Assembly: GCA_904066235.2 (NCBI GenBank)
Contig: CAJFCV020000005.1
Span: 4,583,501-4,647,500, forward strand
Direction: 5' to 3'
Source of the DNA: Bursaphelenchus xylophilus
Taxonomy: Eukaryota > Nematoda > Chromadorea > Rhabditida > Aphelenchoididae
DNA: 64,000 nt
In this document: one piece after another, positions 34,398 through 46,579 of the stretch
Layout of the letters: each line of letters begins with the position of its first letter
Numbering within the stretch: position 1 is the stretch's first letter
Made by a program: the position numbers and the translations under genes
The notes under the pieces: model-generated
What the model saw: only the letters and a program-made list of their open reading frames with translations
Database searches by the model: none
Told to the model about the DNA's origin: nothing

Positions 34398-35889
34398 ATT
34401 CTAATTTTTCTGAGGGAATAAACAATTACTTTCACATTTTTTGGGAATTTCGCTTTGGTATTTTATTGTCAGGCTTATAAAATGAGATTAATTTGCTTTG
34501 AATTTCGTGGTTGAACTTGTATTTGCACTTTTTTTTAGAGATTCCCATTCAAAAATAGACTTTTTTTTGCGACAAATCCTCACTATTTTCCCGACAAACT
34601 GATGTTTTTGGCAACTTTTGATCTGAATCGCGTTTTTCCGCCGTTTTGGGTGCAAAAAAAAGAGTGAGCGATGGCCAATCGAATCGCGGGGTACCAGTTC
34701 GTGCCTTTCTCGGCTCGCAACGCCACCTTTTGGCCTCGGTTTTCCGCATTTCTCGCGAGAAATCGCTCGCGTCTTGCCCGTTTTTCTCGCTCGCTCTCCA
34801 TTTCTTTGGCTATTTGATTTTATTTTTTGCTAATTTATATTTTTAATCAGTAAATTTTCAAAATAATCAATTAAAAAAAAAAATTTTTGATTTTAATTTT
34901 TTTGATGACTAAAAATTCTTGGTATTTTAGCTTGATTTATGGCCGATACGGTTGAATTAAAGATTGAATTCCCTTGTTTTGCCCTTTCCGAACCTGCAAA
35001 GTCTATTTTCAAACCTTTTATTTGTCCTTTTTGATTACTTCTAGAATCAAAATTTTTTTTTATTTTCTCAAGCCCTGAGGGCATTGCGGCTCTGCTGTCC
35101 GATTCCTCTTGATTTCGATTGGTTTTTGGAGGGCGGAAATGGCCTGGGAACCGGAAACCCAAAAATTCCACACATTTTTGCGAAATTTGGCCTAAAACCG
35201 TCGATTTTCGGGGGAAAATGCGTATTTTAGGGGGAAATTTTGAGTAAAAAAAAATAAATTTATTAGTGAACATCGTATTTTGCATCGTTAAATTTCATTT
35301 TCAGTTAATTTTAAATTTTTTTGACTCGTATTTTATCCGAAAATCATCAAAAAAAAACCCGAAAATTTTTTTGGCGAGACATTTAAATTTGGCCGTATTT
35401 CTTGGCCCATTTTAATCCGGATATTTGAGTAATCCCTACCTTTCGGCCAATTTTGCAAAGGAGTATGGCCTGTAGACTACTTTTTTACTACTTTTACAAC
35501 ATCGATTTCCCATTATCATTCAATTTTTCCGAATTTTTGCAAGAATTTCCATCAAAATGGCTAAAAATCGCATCATTTCCGGAGAGAATTTCCAGAATTT
35601 TGATCAGTTTTCTCTGCGACCTCTCACTTTACCGCACTCTCTTTCGGGTTCGTAATTGGAACGGCGAATTTTAATTGGTTTTGGACTGATAAACGGCCTG
35701 ATAAGGGGTCCCTCGGCCACTCTTCGCTCTTTTTCGAATGAAAAAGAGACAAAACTCGAGTTTTGTCGCGATTCCGAGAAACCGCGACACTTCAAATTAC
35801 TTACTGTTTAAGAACTTGAACCCCCAATCGCGAGAGCCCGTTTAGTTTTCCCGTTTTCTCTGCTCTCTCCTCGTTTTTTGCACTCTTTT

Positions 35890-37990
35890 CTTCTTCCGGT
35901 CGATTGCACCGTGCGATCGTCTTCGGAATGCATGATTGCACCGTGCAAATGCACCATTTCCCCAATTCTTTGAGGTCAGTTGGCGTGTCGCCAAAACGTT
36001 TCTTTCGTGTGGTTTGAGATCGCAAATCGTCTTTGTCGCAAGCTTTCTGATTCCTGTTTTGTTGCTGCACTGTGCGTTTTTCTCATTTTTGTTTTCATTC
36101 GCACCGTGCATTCGTTTTCAACATTTTGCACTGTGCATTTTCTGCTTGCACTGTGCAGGCGTTTTGGAGGACATCGCGGCTTATCGTCACTTTTTTTTGT
36201 CGCCGTCCATCGCAACGCCCGGTCCCAAGTTTGGTCGTGGACCTTCGGAGTCGCCGCGGGTGGTTGAAATCGGAGGCATTTTGTCGCTGTGGACCGAAAA
36301 TCGGAAACCAACGACCGGACGCAACGCGAAAAAAGTTTTTGCGACGAGGGAGAGAAAGAGCGGAGACTGACAGAGAGTCAGAGCAGCGACCAAACTCTGC
36401 GATGCGAATGCATTCGGGGTCCGAGGGAAGGGGGAGGGCGAGTGTTCTCGAAGCCGACCGAAGTCTGAAAGGGGAAGGGGACTTGGCGAGTTGGAGGCGG
36501 ACGACTGCACGGTGCACGCGGAAAAGAAGAAAAGTGCGATCGGGAGAGTGCAGGAGGAATGCACGGTGCGAGCGGAGGGCGCGGACGACCAAGAGCGACG
36601 AAAGAGCGCGGGCCAAAATCGCTGTCGAAAAAATTGAGAGAGGGGGCTGGGAGGCGGCTGGCTCCAATTTTGACGTCCCTCCCCAACTTCGAAATGGGGG
36701 CTGGAAGCGCTCGCCGCGAGTCCGTCGCCGTGTTTGTCGGTGCTCTCTTCTCTCCGCACACTCTCTGCCGCCACCACCTCCCGACCGCACGGTGCGATTC
36801 TCACTCGGACCCGGGGCGAGGGCTGTTTTGGCTGTGTCGCACTCTCGATTCGGGCCTTTTTTTCGTTCAAATTCTCGCCGTTTCCCACTCGCCAACTGTA
36901 CGAATTTTTTGGGTGAAGAACAAAAAAACGGGCGTTTTTTAGGGCGACAACGCTCCCCGTCCCCCTTGATCTCACACGCTCCAGCCCCCAGGGCATCCCC
37001 ACAGATTGATCGTGGCCACACTGCGGGCCGAGGCGATCCATTTCCCTGAGGGCGCACCCCAGGAATCGTTTCCGCCCTCGCTTTTTCCTCCCGCCATTCT
37101 TCCACGAATTGCACAGTCTCGCTTCCTCCGCACCGTGCATTCCGCCCCACTCGCACTGTGCGCTGCGGAACGGCGGCTTTCCTTTGCACGGTGCCAATCC
37201 CATCCATCTTCTTTGTTGATCATCGCGATCGGCGTTTGTTTTTGTGATTGCACCGTGCTTCCTTCCGTTTCATTCCTGCTGCACTTTTTTTGTCGCATTC
37301 GCACTTTGACGACAAATCGATCGCTCTCTTCTCGTTCCCAGATTCGATTTCAGGGTGCGTGTTTTGACGCGGGATCGCGCCTCTGGGGTTGTCGCGCGTG
37401 TGGGAAGTGATTTGTCGCACATTCCATGAAGAGGAGAGTGCGGTCAGTGCGAGCCCTCGTTTCGCGACAACATTTTTTCGGGTTGAAGATGAAAGGGGGG
37501 AAAAAGAGCGTCGCCCTCTTTTCTTGCTCCCATTTTGCGACGACCGGACGGTGCGACGAGCCGGAGGGCTGACTGGCTTTTCTCTCGTTTCTTTCAAGCG
37601 ATGACGCGTTGTCCATTGTGCAAAGAAGTTTTTGGAGCATGTTTTGGGCGACCAACTTGCACGGTGCGAGTTGTTTTCGTTTCGCACCGTGCACATTCCA
37701 GCTGATTCATTGGGCAATAATTTCTTGCACAGTGCATCCAAGTTTTGCCTTCCCTTCGAGTGCACGGTGCGGATTATTATTCATCCCTTGGCGTGAGATT
37801 TGGAATGCATCGCTCGATGACATCAGACCCTCTGGCCATTTCTTATGCACTTTCCATTTTCGGCCCTTAGGCCGTCTCGTTTTTTGGCGGGAAAGCGGGG
37901 GGTTTGAATCATCGCACCGTGCAGACGTTTTTTCCGTCTCGCACCGGTCATTGCACGGTGCGGTCTCTCGTCCGGCGAGTGCACGGTGCG
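35890..37990. repeat. GC-rich island with 20 GCACNGTGC palindromes
   Basis: Twenty exact copies of the 9-bp palindrome GCACNGTGC start at 35906, 35938, 36067, 36101, 36128, 36148, 36507, 36561, 36787, 37130, 37153, 37186, 37250, 37659, 37684, 37727, 37762, 37914, 37953 and 37981. The middle base varies freely. The surrounding DNA differs between copies, so this is not a tandem or simple dispersed repeat. A second word, TTTGTCGC, is also frequent. The island is much richer in GC than its surroundings, and the resulting scarcity of stop codons opens overlapping frames of 325-370 residues on both strands that show no protein-like features. Confidence 0.85.
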
Positions 37991-38822
37991 AGAGTGTGGG
38001 AAAGGGCGTGGGAAAACGGCGGAGACGGAGCGAGGAGAGAGTGCGCGGAAGGGAGAGACGCCACACAAAGGGCCGCCGTCTAATTGGTCAGTTCTGGGCC
38101 GTTTTGCCGCCAGTTTCGGCCGCTGATTAAGAGATGGCGGGTCGGGCCGAGGCGGGACATTGGCCTTTTTTGTCGCCATACCGTTATATTGGCCAGGATA
38201 TTGGTTATGTGGGTGTTTTTAGGTCGTAGAACAGATTACTTTTCCCCTCCTTTTACGGCCCTCCATCCCCAGTTCTTGCCCGTGAAACTTTTTTTTGTCA
38301 TGATGACATATTCCCTTCCGTCATGGCCTTACTTTTGCCATTCTTTTTTTCGTAATTTCCCTCGTATTTTTGGGGTTTCAGAAAAAGGAATTTCCAATTT
38401 AAACAATTTTTTGGCCATAAAATCGCGCATTCGGCCGCGCCCGGAATGGGCCCAAATTTATGTTTTCTCGCGGGTTTCGAACCGCGGCTGATGGGTATAA
38501 ATTTATTTCTGCCTTACCGTAGACCACACGTGTTCATGTTTTATGGGTCGGGGCATGTGAAGGGCCCTGATTTTATGGATTCTCGGATGTCGCGGCCCCG
38601 TTTCCCATCCCTTTCGACGGTCTGTTCGCTAGCTTTTCCCGCTTTTCGCGAGTTCTCCCCGTTTTTTGCGATTTGTTCGCAGTTTTTTTAATAATCGCTG
38701 ATCAATGATCAAGGTCAGGGCGCAGATCGGATGGGGTTATCAGAAGTGCGAGCTCGCGGGGGTTGTTTTGCACTCCCTTCGGTTGTTTTTCACGTATTTC
38801 CACACGCCTGATAAGCGTTTCA

Positions 38823-38975
38823 TGAGTCAGAGGAAGGGAAAAGGACATTCGAGAGCCCTGACTCAACCCGATGACGTCACGCAACCCACGTCCCCAACTT
38901 CCTTTCTCTTATTACGTGCATGTGGAGCGAGCCACAAGAGCGCGATGATGTTATTTCGCCCCAATTATGACGTCA
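38823..38975. promoter_or_regulatory. Cluster of bZIP binding sites (two AP-1, two CRE)
   Basis: TGAGTCA at 38823, TGACTCA at 38859, and perfect CRE palindromes TGACGTCA at 38872 and 38968. Four exact bZIP sites within 153 bases strongly suggest an enhancer or promoter responding to CREB/AP-1-class factors. The target gene is not clear. Confidence 0.6.
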
Positions 38976-40630
38976 CTTTTTCGAGTTTTACGATCCATTT
39001 CGTTTCAGGTCCGACTTGGGTTTTTCGACGTCAAATTCATCGACGTCTCGGCATTCTCATCGACGGAGAATCGCCGAAAACCAGAATGTTGGTATGTCAG
39101 AGCATGAAGAAGGCAATCAGCGACAATAGAAGGGCTCTACAACACGAATGAACAGTGAGTTTTTGATCCGTCTTGTGTGATGTCGTCGATGGATAAGATC
39201 GTTGTGTTTTGATACGACGAATGCTTCCAATCTTTTTGATTTTTTGCACAGCAACAGTCCAATATGTCAGTTATGATATTCCAAAATTTCAGGTCGCATA
39301 CTCAACCTACAGTTTGGAGATACTGTAATTTCCTCGGACCTCCCCGAATCCTCCGCTTTTTTGTAAAACCACAATTTCCCGCTCAGGAGAGAAAATCTGG
39401 CAACGGAATCGACGAGTCCATCAACACAACGTCCTCCACGACATGCACATCCATCGTTCCTCGACGTTCTGCGCGCCTGCGACGTGGTCCAGGTGCATTT
39501 TTTGGGACCTCAAGAAAACTCAACAGAAAAACCTCGTTTTGCGTCTTTCGGAATGGCGAAGATCTCTTGTGTAGCTGCTGAGGCCGGTCGCTACGCTCTC
39601 AGGAACATGCCGGACGATAAGCGCCACCGCACATCGAACGGTATGACAATCGGACGGGCCTCGGAACGGGTCGAAACTTTAGTTTTAAGCAAAATGGGAC
39701 AAAAAGTAGAATGAATAGTACTGTAACTGCTCTCAATCCACATGTTCGGGTTACCCAGCACGTCATGCGCGCAGTCAGAGGTCAGCATTCGATGGATTCG
39801 ATGGACGCCGATTTGCTTGGGTTTTCACCGATTTTTCTCGTTTTTTTCTCGGCTTTTGATGACATTACACTCTGGATTACTGTAATTTGTGCAATTTGAT
39901 TGTTTATTTATTGTACCGCATGGTCCTGGACCTCCAGTCCTTCTCAGCTTTTCTTTGAATCCAGGTTTTACCATCCTTTCGCCTTTTCAATACACCAATC
40001 CCGAGGTCATTTTGGTGGCTTTTTTTGGTCTAAAATGACGATTACTGCAATTTCCCATCACCGCAGCAGAATTTCCCGATTGTTTTATCAATCTTGAGTC
40101 CATTTCTGATCGTTTAAAATCCCCAAAACCCTTGCGGATGGTGTAAAATCCGTTTGAATGCCCGTAAATCAAATCCCAGTTAAGCGAGCGCCCCCGAGGG
40201 GTGCCCGCGCAGTCCTTATTATCTTTCATTATCAGCCCAATCTCCCTCTGTTTTTGCAAATTTCTCCGGTTTTTTGGTCGAAACCGTCTTTCAGCCGTGC
40301 TTTCTTTCCCCCTCTCTGTCCCCATTTTTCTTTGTCCTTATCACCGAAATCTTATCATTTTCCGGGGAGTCGTGATGTCCCCCATTCTCGGGGACTCTTA
40401 TGTCTTGTAACTCCGACTCCATGATCGTCCAATCCGCCGTTTTTTTCGGCGTCTAAACGCAGTCATTTCTCTGTCTCGGAGACGATTTTTCCCTTTTTTG
40501 GGCCTCTGATGTTTTCAAAAAATATATTTTTTATTTTGCGAAAATTCCCCGGTCCTGAGGGCATCTTCTGCTCCAATCAGTCGAATCCTGGCCGTTCGCT
40601 TACCGCTGCACACGGGTTAATGCAATCAAC

Positions 40631-40669
40631 TGGCCGTTGTCCTTAGGGCCTTATCTCGGACAACGGCCA
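40631..40669. repeat. 12-bp-arm hairpin
   Basis: TGGCCGTTGTCC at 40631-40642 and its exact complement at 40658-40669, loop of 15 bases. GC-rich stem; purpose unknown. Confidence 0.6.
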
Positions 40670-41782
40670 ACGGGGAAGCGGCCGACCCTGCGTTTTCTTC
40701 AGTTGGACCCAAAATCTTTTCAATTTTCTCGGGATTACTCTTTCGATTACTGTATTGTACTGTAATATTTTTGTCTGGAAGGTAGTAACTTATTGCTAGT
40801 AATCCACTACTCATCCAGTTCTAGGCTGAAATGTTTATAGTATGAGTTTTGCAGTTAACGTTACCGTAACCTTCGACTTACAGTAGCCCTAAAAGCTACC
40901 GTAATGTTGAAGTTACGGTAACCGAGAACCCACCGTAATCCCCTTCTCCAATCTCACGCATAATCTCACAACAGACTTGTCAATATTCGATGGTAAAGTT
41001 CCTACTTTAATCCCCCCAAGTAATGGTAATTTCCCCCAAATCCTCTCAAAATAAATTTAGTCATCCCAAAAGTGTAGAGCTCAAGAGTACCCCGTAGTTT
41101 CTCGGCCCCGTTTAGTAAGTTATTTAGACCTTCCGTCAGCATAAAACTGCCCAATGCCTCGAGGGCATTTAAGTTTAGAAAGATCCAGCTTCCATCACTG
41201 CCATGCCGACTCCGATACCTGAAGAGTCAGTGGATCCGGGGTGAAAAGGGCGTGGGAATAGGTCTAGGGTGGTCCGTACTTGGCGCTAATCCACTTTGGA
41301 TTACCCAAAAAGTCTTACTGTAAGCGTGTTCGACACTATCTCTCGTTTGAGTTGATTACTGTAATTATGTGTTATTACAGCATCGTTACTGTTTATAAAC
41401 GCAAGAAATAAGTCTTCTAACTCATTCGCAACTCCTCAGTATTCTCTTCGTACAAAATCACCCTTGCTGGAGTACTGTAACAATGTCTTTTTCGCTACAG
41501 TAACCCTCCAACTCCTCCCCACCAACCTCATGGATCCGTCTCGTCGGCATGAACCAACTAATTAAGAGCCTAATTAAAAAGTTTTGTGCTACTTTCTTCC
41601 TTTTCTTCTCTGTTTTTCTCCCGCTTCTCTAGATTTCCATTATAATATTTAAGCCGCGAATTGTAAACCTCTCCGTATGCCTCGTATTTTTGTGTTGTAG
41701 TTGATAAATGGAGACATCAAATCGTTTTAATAAACATACGAAACAAAGCGTTATGTACAATATTGTGATCCGAGGGGGCAAA

Positions 41783-44700
41783 TCAATTCCTGAGGGCTTG
41801 GGCTTCGACTCGGACAAGACGATTTTTGATTTTGATCAATTTCCGTTCCCTTTTGATGTCCTCGTTCAGTTCCAGCTCTTTTTCCGCCGCGACAACTCCG
41901 GCTTTGCAGAGTTTGAGAGTTCTTTCATCAGCATCGGCAGACTCCAACATGATCTGAGAAAGTTTATCCATGACTGTGAGGAGGGATCGATCCGAAGCCG
42001 GAAGGTGGAGCTGGGCTTTTTGGAGGAGCCGGGCGTAGATTTGAACGGCCAGACGATACCAGGAAGTTTGTAGGGAACGGTCTCAAAAATTTAAAAAAAA
42101 ATATGGATAACAAAAACAATGAGTTATAGAAAAAGATTAACGTAAATGGAATTTTTTAGTAAGCTAATGTCAGGGATAGTGTAAAAAAATCAGCTGAATC
42201 AAAAATACATAACCCAAAAGACGAATGATGATAGATTAAGTAAAATAGGGTCTGTAAGAGTCGTCTGACCATACCTGCACAGATCCTGGCTCCATACCAA
42301 TAACTTTCGGCCTGCATTATCATGTAAGCAAGCTGGGTGTACAACTCATCGACCACCAAACATCTCTCCAAAACATCTTGATATAATGTGTAGGAATGCC
42401 TCAGCTCTGCTCCAACTTGTCGCCATTTTCTTTCGGAGTCTGCTTTCACCGATAGCTGACGATATAATCTTTCCAGGGGCATTACATGACGACAATGCGA
42501 ATTCTTGAGGAGAAAGAGCTCCGGCCATTCTGAAAAGCGGAGACATTAATACGAGACGTTATTTCGTTGTGCCTAATCCTAACAACGGGCAACAATAACC
42601 AGCAAAATTACTTTTAAAAAATTTAGAAAAGTCAAAGTTTACCCAATGGAATTCCTTTGGCGATTTTTTTGTGAACAACCAGCAAAAGGTCCGAATCTGA
42701 ATTCGAATTCTTTTCACTGAAGCCATCTGGCGAATCCGAGGATCGGAAGCCTGATGAGGAGTCGGAAGACGACACCTTTCGATGGCTTCTGACTTCAGAA
42801 TCCCCCATCGACTCCTCCTTTTCAATCGTCAGCCGATTCTCCAGTTTGATGGTGGCCGCCTAAAACACAACAAAAGTCATTTTCAATCACAAACGGCCTA
42901 AAAATGAGCGATAACAGGCAGGAATCAAAACGTAATAAGAGCGCGACTTCGAAAATCCCGAAATTTATTCATTTCGGGTCGACGTTTTTTCAGGTTCGCA
43001 TAACCATAAATCGGCATTGTTGACCTCGGCGAACTCGATTTTGGATATAATTACCTCCCACCTGAATCCCCCGCCTAGCTCTGACCTTACCCGATCCGAC
43101 AACAATACCGTCTAAACATTTGAGTAAACATTTTCATTGGACGGGTAAATATTCGGGTTCCGGACGGGTTTGTAAGCGGGGAAAAGCTGAGGGAATGGGG
43201 TGACAAATAAGTGTAATATACCCTTACCTGTAAGTTAATTTTTTGGGAATTTTAGGGACCCCTCAGCTTAAAGACTACTGTAATTTTCAGCATGAAATAA
43301 TCAGCAAAAAGGTCATCAAAATCATAGACTTTCGCAAAAATTGGGACTGAATAGTAACATTTTTTTCCAAAAATAGCTCCTTTCTTTAGTACAAGCCCAA
43401 ATTCATACCTTTTTCCCATCAGAGACGCGGAAGATTCGCTCCCAGGAATGCTTGAGGGGCGTGTCCGAATGGGAGAAATCGGATATATCCAAAGTCTTCT
43501 GGGGACTCCCGTCCACGAACTGCGAACGCAAGAATCTCTCCACCATCGGGATCACCACATCTTCGGTCTGCAAAAAAAAACAACTGTAATCGAGTAATTC
43601 GATACTTTTTCGAGTAAAAATGTGCGTTTTAGAAACTTTATGACACCAAAATTACAATACCGCTGCTCAAATAAAAAGCATGGAAGATGGCACAAAGCCA
43701 GTTAGGGCAGCTGTTTTGGTTAATCGAAGCCGCGGATTCAATCCGACTTTTTAGGGATTTGAATGGAAAGAGAAACGGAGCGGAGAGCGGAACGGATTTA
43801 CAATATAAATACTGGCTAAGCATATGAATACAAAATTCAATGGGACTTACTTTGAGGAGATTGTGGATCTGCTCAAAGTTTGATGACTTCAGATCCCTCG
43901 AAGGAATCAAAGATATCTCTGATTGTGATGACATTTTACGACTTTTGGGAGGTAATGGAGGTGCAACTGATGGCGGTTGGGGGATGATAAGATGATGATT
44001 GGAGATATTACGGTCGATCGGATTGTCCGTCGACATCTCTGGAAAAACGGGCATTAATGCAACGTAAAAATAATGATATTAGAAAATCAGCAATATTTTT
44101 TCTCTGTTAATGTTGTGAATAATATAAAAACATGAGCTAACCCAAGCAATATATACTCCAAAGAGAGTCAAAAAAAATCCCGACTTGTCCTAAAAAACAG
44201 ACTTCGACTTATGTCACATTCTATGAAAATCTGTGGCCTCATATCTCAAGCGTACAAACCAATTCTTTCGACAAAAAAGCAAGTCACCGTTCTCTTCAAT
44301 TCTTCAACTCACAATTATTGAACCCCTCAAAACTTTCTTACTTTTCCCCTTCCCAAGTTAATCCTTATAACCCGTCAATTACTGGAAACAATCTGGAAGA
44401 GCAGAGGTTCATAGAAGAAGATCGGAACGGTAATTGAGCTCTCCCCCAACGAACCTTTAGCCCCGCCAATTACAGATGAACAGAGAATACTTTCCCTTTT
44501 CCGAAGGGGGTTTGGAAAAAGATTTCGGTTCAGTGATTTTAATCAAAAAAATGGGAGATAAGCAGGAGATTACCTGGATTCCGAGTTAAGCAAAAGACAG
44601 GTTAGGAAACCAGTATAGAGAGCGGAGGTTGGAGGATCACAACATTTACAAGGATTTACCATTAAATTTCGACAGAAAAGTTGTCATACCCGATGTTTTC

Positions 44701-45510
44701 TCCAAATACCTAACTTCAGGATCCCAGGGATACCGTCGAATTTGCTCTGAAGTTGTTCTGAATTCTTTCCTTGGTTTAGATTCACTCAATGAGTACGATT
44801 CACGATGACTTTGAGGAGGAAATGACGGTAATCTTACATTCGTCACTTCTAAAATGTACAATCATAAAGTTAAACTCGAAATAAATGCAAACATACCAAC
44901 ATTTCCATCGGTTCTTCCTCGATGAGCCAACTTGAGTTCGTTTCGATTCAAAATCCCATCAAATTCGGACGGATAATCATAGAAATGTCTGATTCTGTTG
45001 GATTTGGAGGCAATTTCCTGTTCCGTCGAAATGTCATCAGAAGTATTGGGGGATCCTCCATTATGCAGAATCGGAATAAGCCTTTCATTTGGGCTTGTAT
45101 GATAGGAAGGCTCGGTATAAGTTGGAGATGTGAATGTAGTTTTGGTTGGAGGATCAGAACTGATGGATCGAGATCTAAAACAAGGCAAATGAACAGAAAG
45201 AAACAACCCTTACACTTCCCGGACGTTCAGATGGCCAGGTCTTGTTCTCATTGGAGTTCTCCATTCCGTAATTCGCTCGAATCTCTCGGATTTTATTCGT
45301 TCCATCGGTTTTAAGACATCTCTTGGCCATGGAAATGTTTTGGGTGGCAGAGACTTGCTAATACTCTGGAAAAACAGCTTTTTCTAAAAACTACAGTAAC
45401 CGAAATAAGGTTACAGCACTTCTAGGAGATGCTAGAGACCTATGACAATGTGAACAATGTAATAAATCGCATACCGTATAATAAGGTTGATCGGAAAAAG
45501 CGGAACTCAT
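41783..45510 (-). CDS. Unrecognised Ser/Pro-rich protein, 580 residues, nine exons
   Basis: I do not recognise a family. Exons 45510-45475, 45365-45214, 45174-44897, 44848-44690, 44038-43851, 43567-43409, 42859-42643, 42529-42275 and 42081-41783 join with matching phases throughout. It starts MSSAFSDQPYYTS. The N-terminal 300 residues are probably disordered, rich in Ser, Pro, Thr and Arg, with a proline motif PPSVAPPLPPKSR that could bind SH3 domains. A Ser/Asp patch (KVSSSDSSSGFRSSDS) precedes a helical C-terminal region of about 190 residues (LERLYRQLSVKADSERKW, LVVDELYTQLAYMIMQAESY, KELELNEDIKRERKLIKIK). The layout suggests a scaffold or transcriptional regulator. The last acceptor reads TTTTTGAG rather than TTTTCAG. 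No membrane segments or signal peptide. Confidence 0.8.
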
Positions 45511-45979
45511 CTCATATCAAATCAATAAAGCCAACACCATTTTTTTCGGAATGTAAAGGAGACAAAAACTCGTAAACTATCACTCTGTAAACATCCGTAG
45601 ACATGCTGTTGTGTAATAATGGAAATAAAATATGCCCGGGAATTGGGTTTTATTGTAGTTGAGCAAGAAAGGTGCGGGAGAAATAAGCATTTAGCCAGTT
45701 TTCCGATAGTCCAGGAGAATCTAGACCATTTTTCCGGAGAATAGAGATGTGCTTTTTTACGAACTTACTGCGAGATTATGTACAAATGTTTATAACAATC
45801 AAATATTAACATAAGTTATCGAATATTAATTTAATGTCGACATTATTGGTATCGAAAAGAATTGATAGACGTAAAAACTGCTCGTACTGAAACAACCGAC
45901 AGAACTTGTAGTGGAGACCGTCTAAAACAATTATCAACTTATATCCGTAAATCGTTGAGATTCATCAATTTTTGTCTAA

Positions 45980-46058
45980 CAAGGGAAGTTCCACAACAAT
46001 GCCTGGAAATCTTAGCGCGTTTTCAGTGACGGCCGAGACACTTGGGGTACTTCCCCTG
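45980..46058. mobile_element. Short deletion derivative of the Harbinger-like MITE
   Basis: A 79-bp remnant with ends CAAGGGAAGTTCC and GGGGTACTTCCCCTG, related to the elements at 4762 and 22618, with TAA on both sides (45977-45979, 46059-46061). The middle of the element is missing. Confidence 0.7.
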
Positions 46059-46304
46059 TAAACCAAGGAAAACAAAATAAAACTTACATGAAATTATAGC
46101 GGAGTTCATGTTGAATTATTGCCCGTTCACAATTTATTTTTCGTTGATTCCATTATATAATGTTGAACAATCTGAGGAAGAGATATATCGGAATGACAAT
46201 CAAGCAAAACATCTTGTATAATATGGATCAACTAAGGAGACTAACGAATCTGGAAAAGCAATAATTAGAGATGTCATCTATTTACATGACCACAGCTGCA
46301 GCTA

Positions 46305-46334
46305 GCCATAGCTAGCTAGCTAGCTAGCTATGGC
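46305..46334. repeat. 30-bp perfect palindrome built on GCTA repeats
   Basis: GCCATA, four to five units of GCTA, then TATGGC read the same on both strands. It has no spacer, so it would form a cruciform or arise from microsatellite growth. Confidence 0.8.
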
Positions 46335-46579
46335 CAGACAATCCTCGAAGATGTCCGGAAATTCCAAATTTCTATCTGATTTCCTTCTTGGTAAATTTTT
46401 TGACATTTTGTTGTTGCGAAATGTCATCTATTGACATTTTCCCAGAACAAAGAATATTTCGCAAGAAATATTATTTTTACCCAGAAAGGATTGTTTAGAG
46501 TAAGTGAGGGTGTCGAAGTAATGCAAACGATTTAGTTTTTAGCAGTGACTAAGTATATCAGCGCGATTTATTTGGTATT

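Larger units (their letters stand above)
34398..41782. other. 7.4-kb stretch without a confident gene
   Basis: AT-rich DNA at 34.4-35.8 kb, a GC-rich island at 35.88-38.0 kb, mixed DNA with a bZIP-site cluster at 38.8 kb, and 39.0-41.7 kb rich in scattered CTGTAAT/TTACTGTA words. Fragments around 39003-39700 have TTTCAG acceptors at 39009 and 39295 and open frames (for example RRSARLRRGPG near 39460), so a small gene on the plus strand is possible, but I could not build a chain with a start. A frame at 39221-39328 begins MLPIFLIFCTATVQYVS and has 35 residues. The whole stretch could be a long regulatory region or first intron. Confidence 0.5.

Noticed and set aside
36072..37207. Overlapping open frames of 325, 338 and 370 residues on both strands
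   Set aside because: They overlap each other in a GC-rich island where stop codons are rare, consist of Arg/Ser/Pro-rich low-complexity sequence, and show no domain or splice structure.
38460..38480. tRNA-like B box (GGTTCGAAACC) on the minus strand
   Set aside because: No A box at the right distance and no cloverleaf; the stem around it does not give a proper T arm.
34398..41782. CRISPR-like array, because of the regularly recurring GCACNGTGC words
   Set aside because: Spacing is irregular, the repeat is only 9 bp, and the context is a eukaryotic genome.
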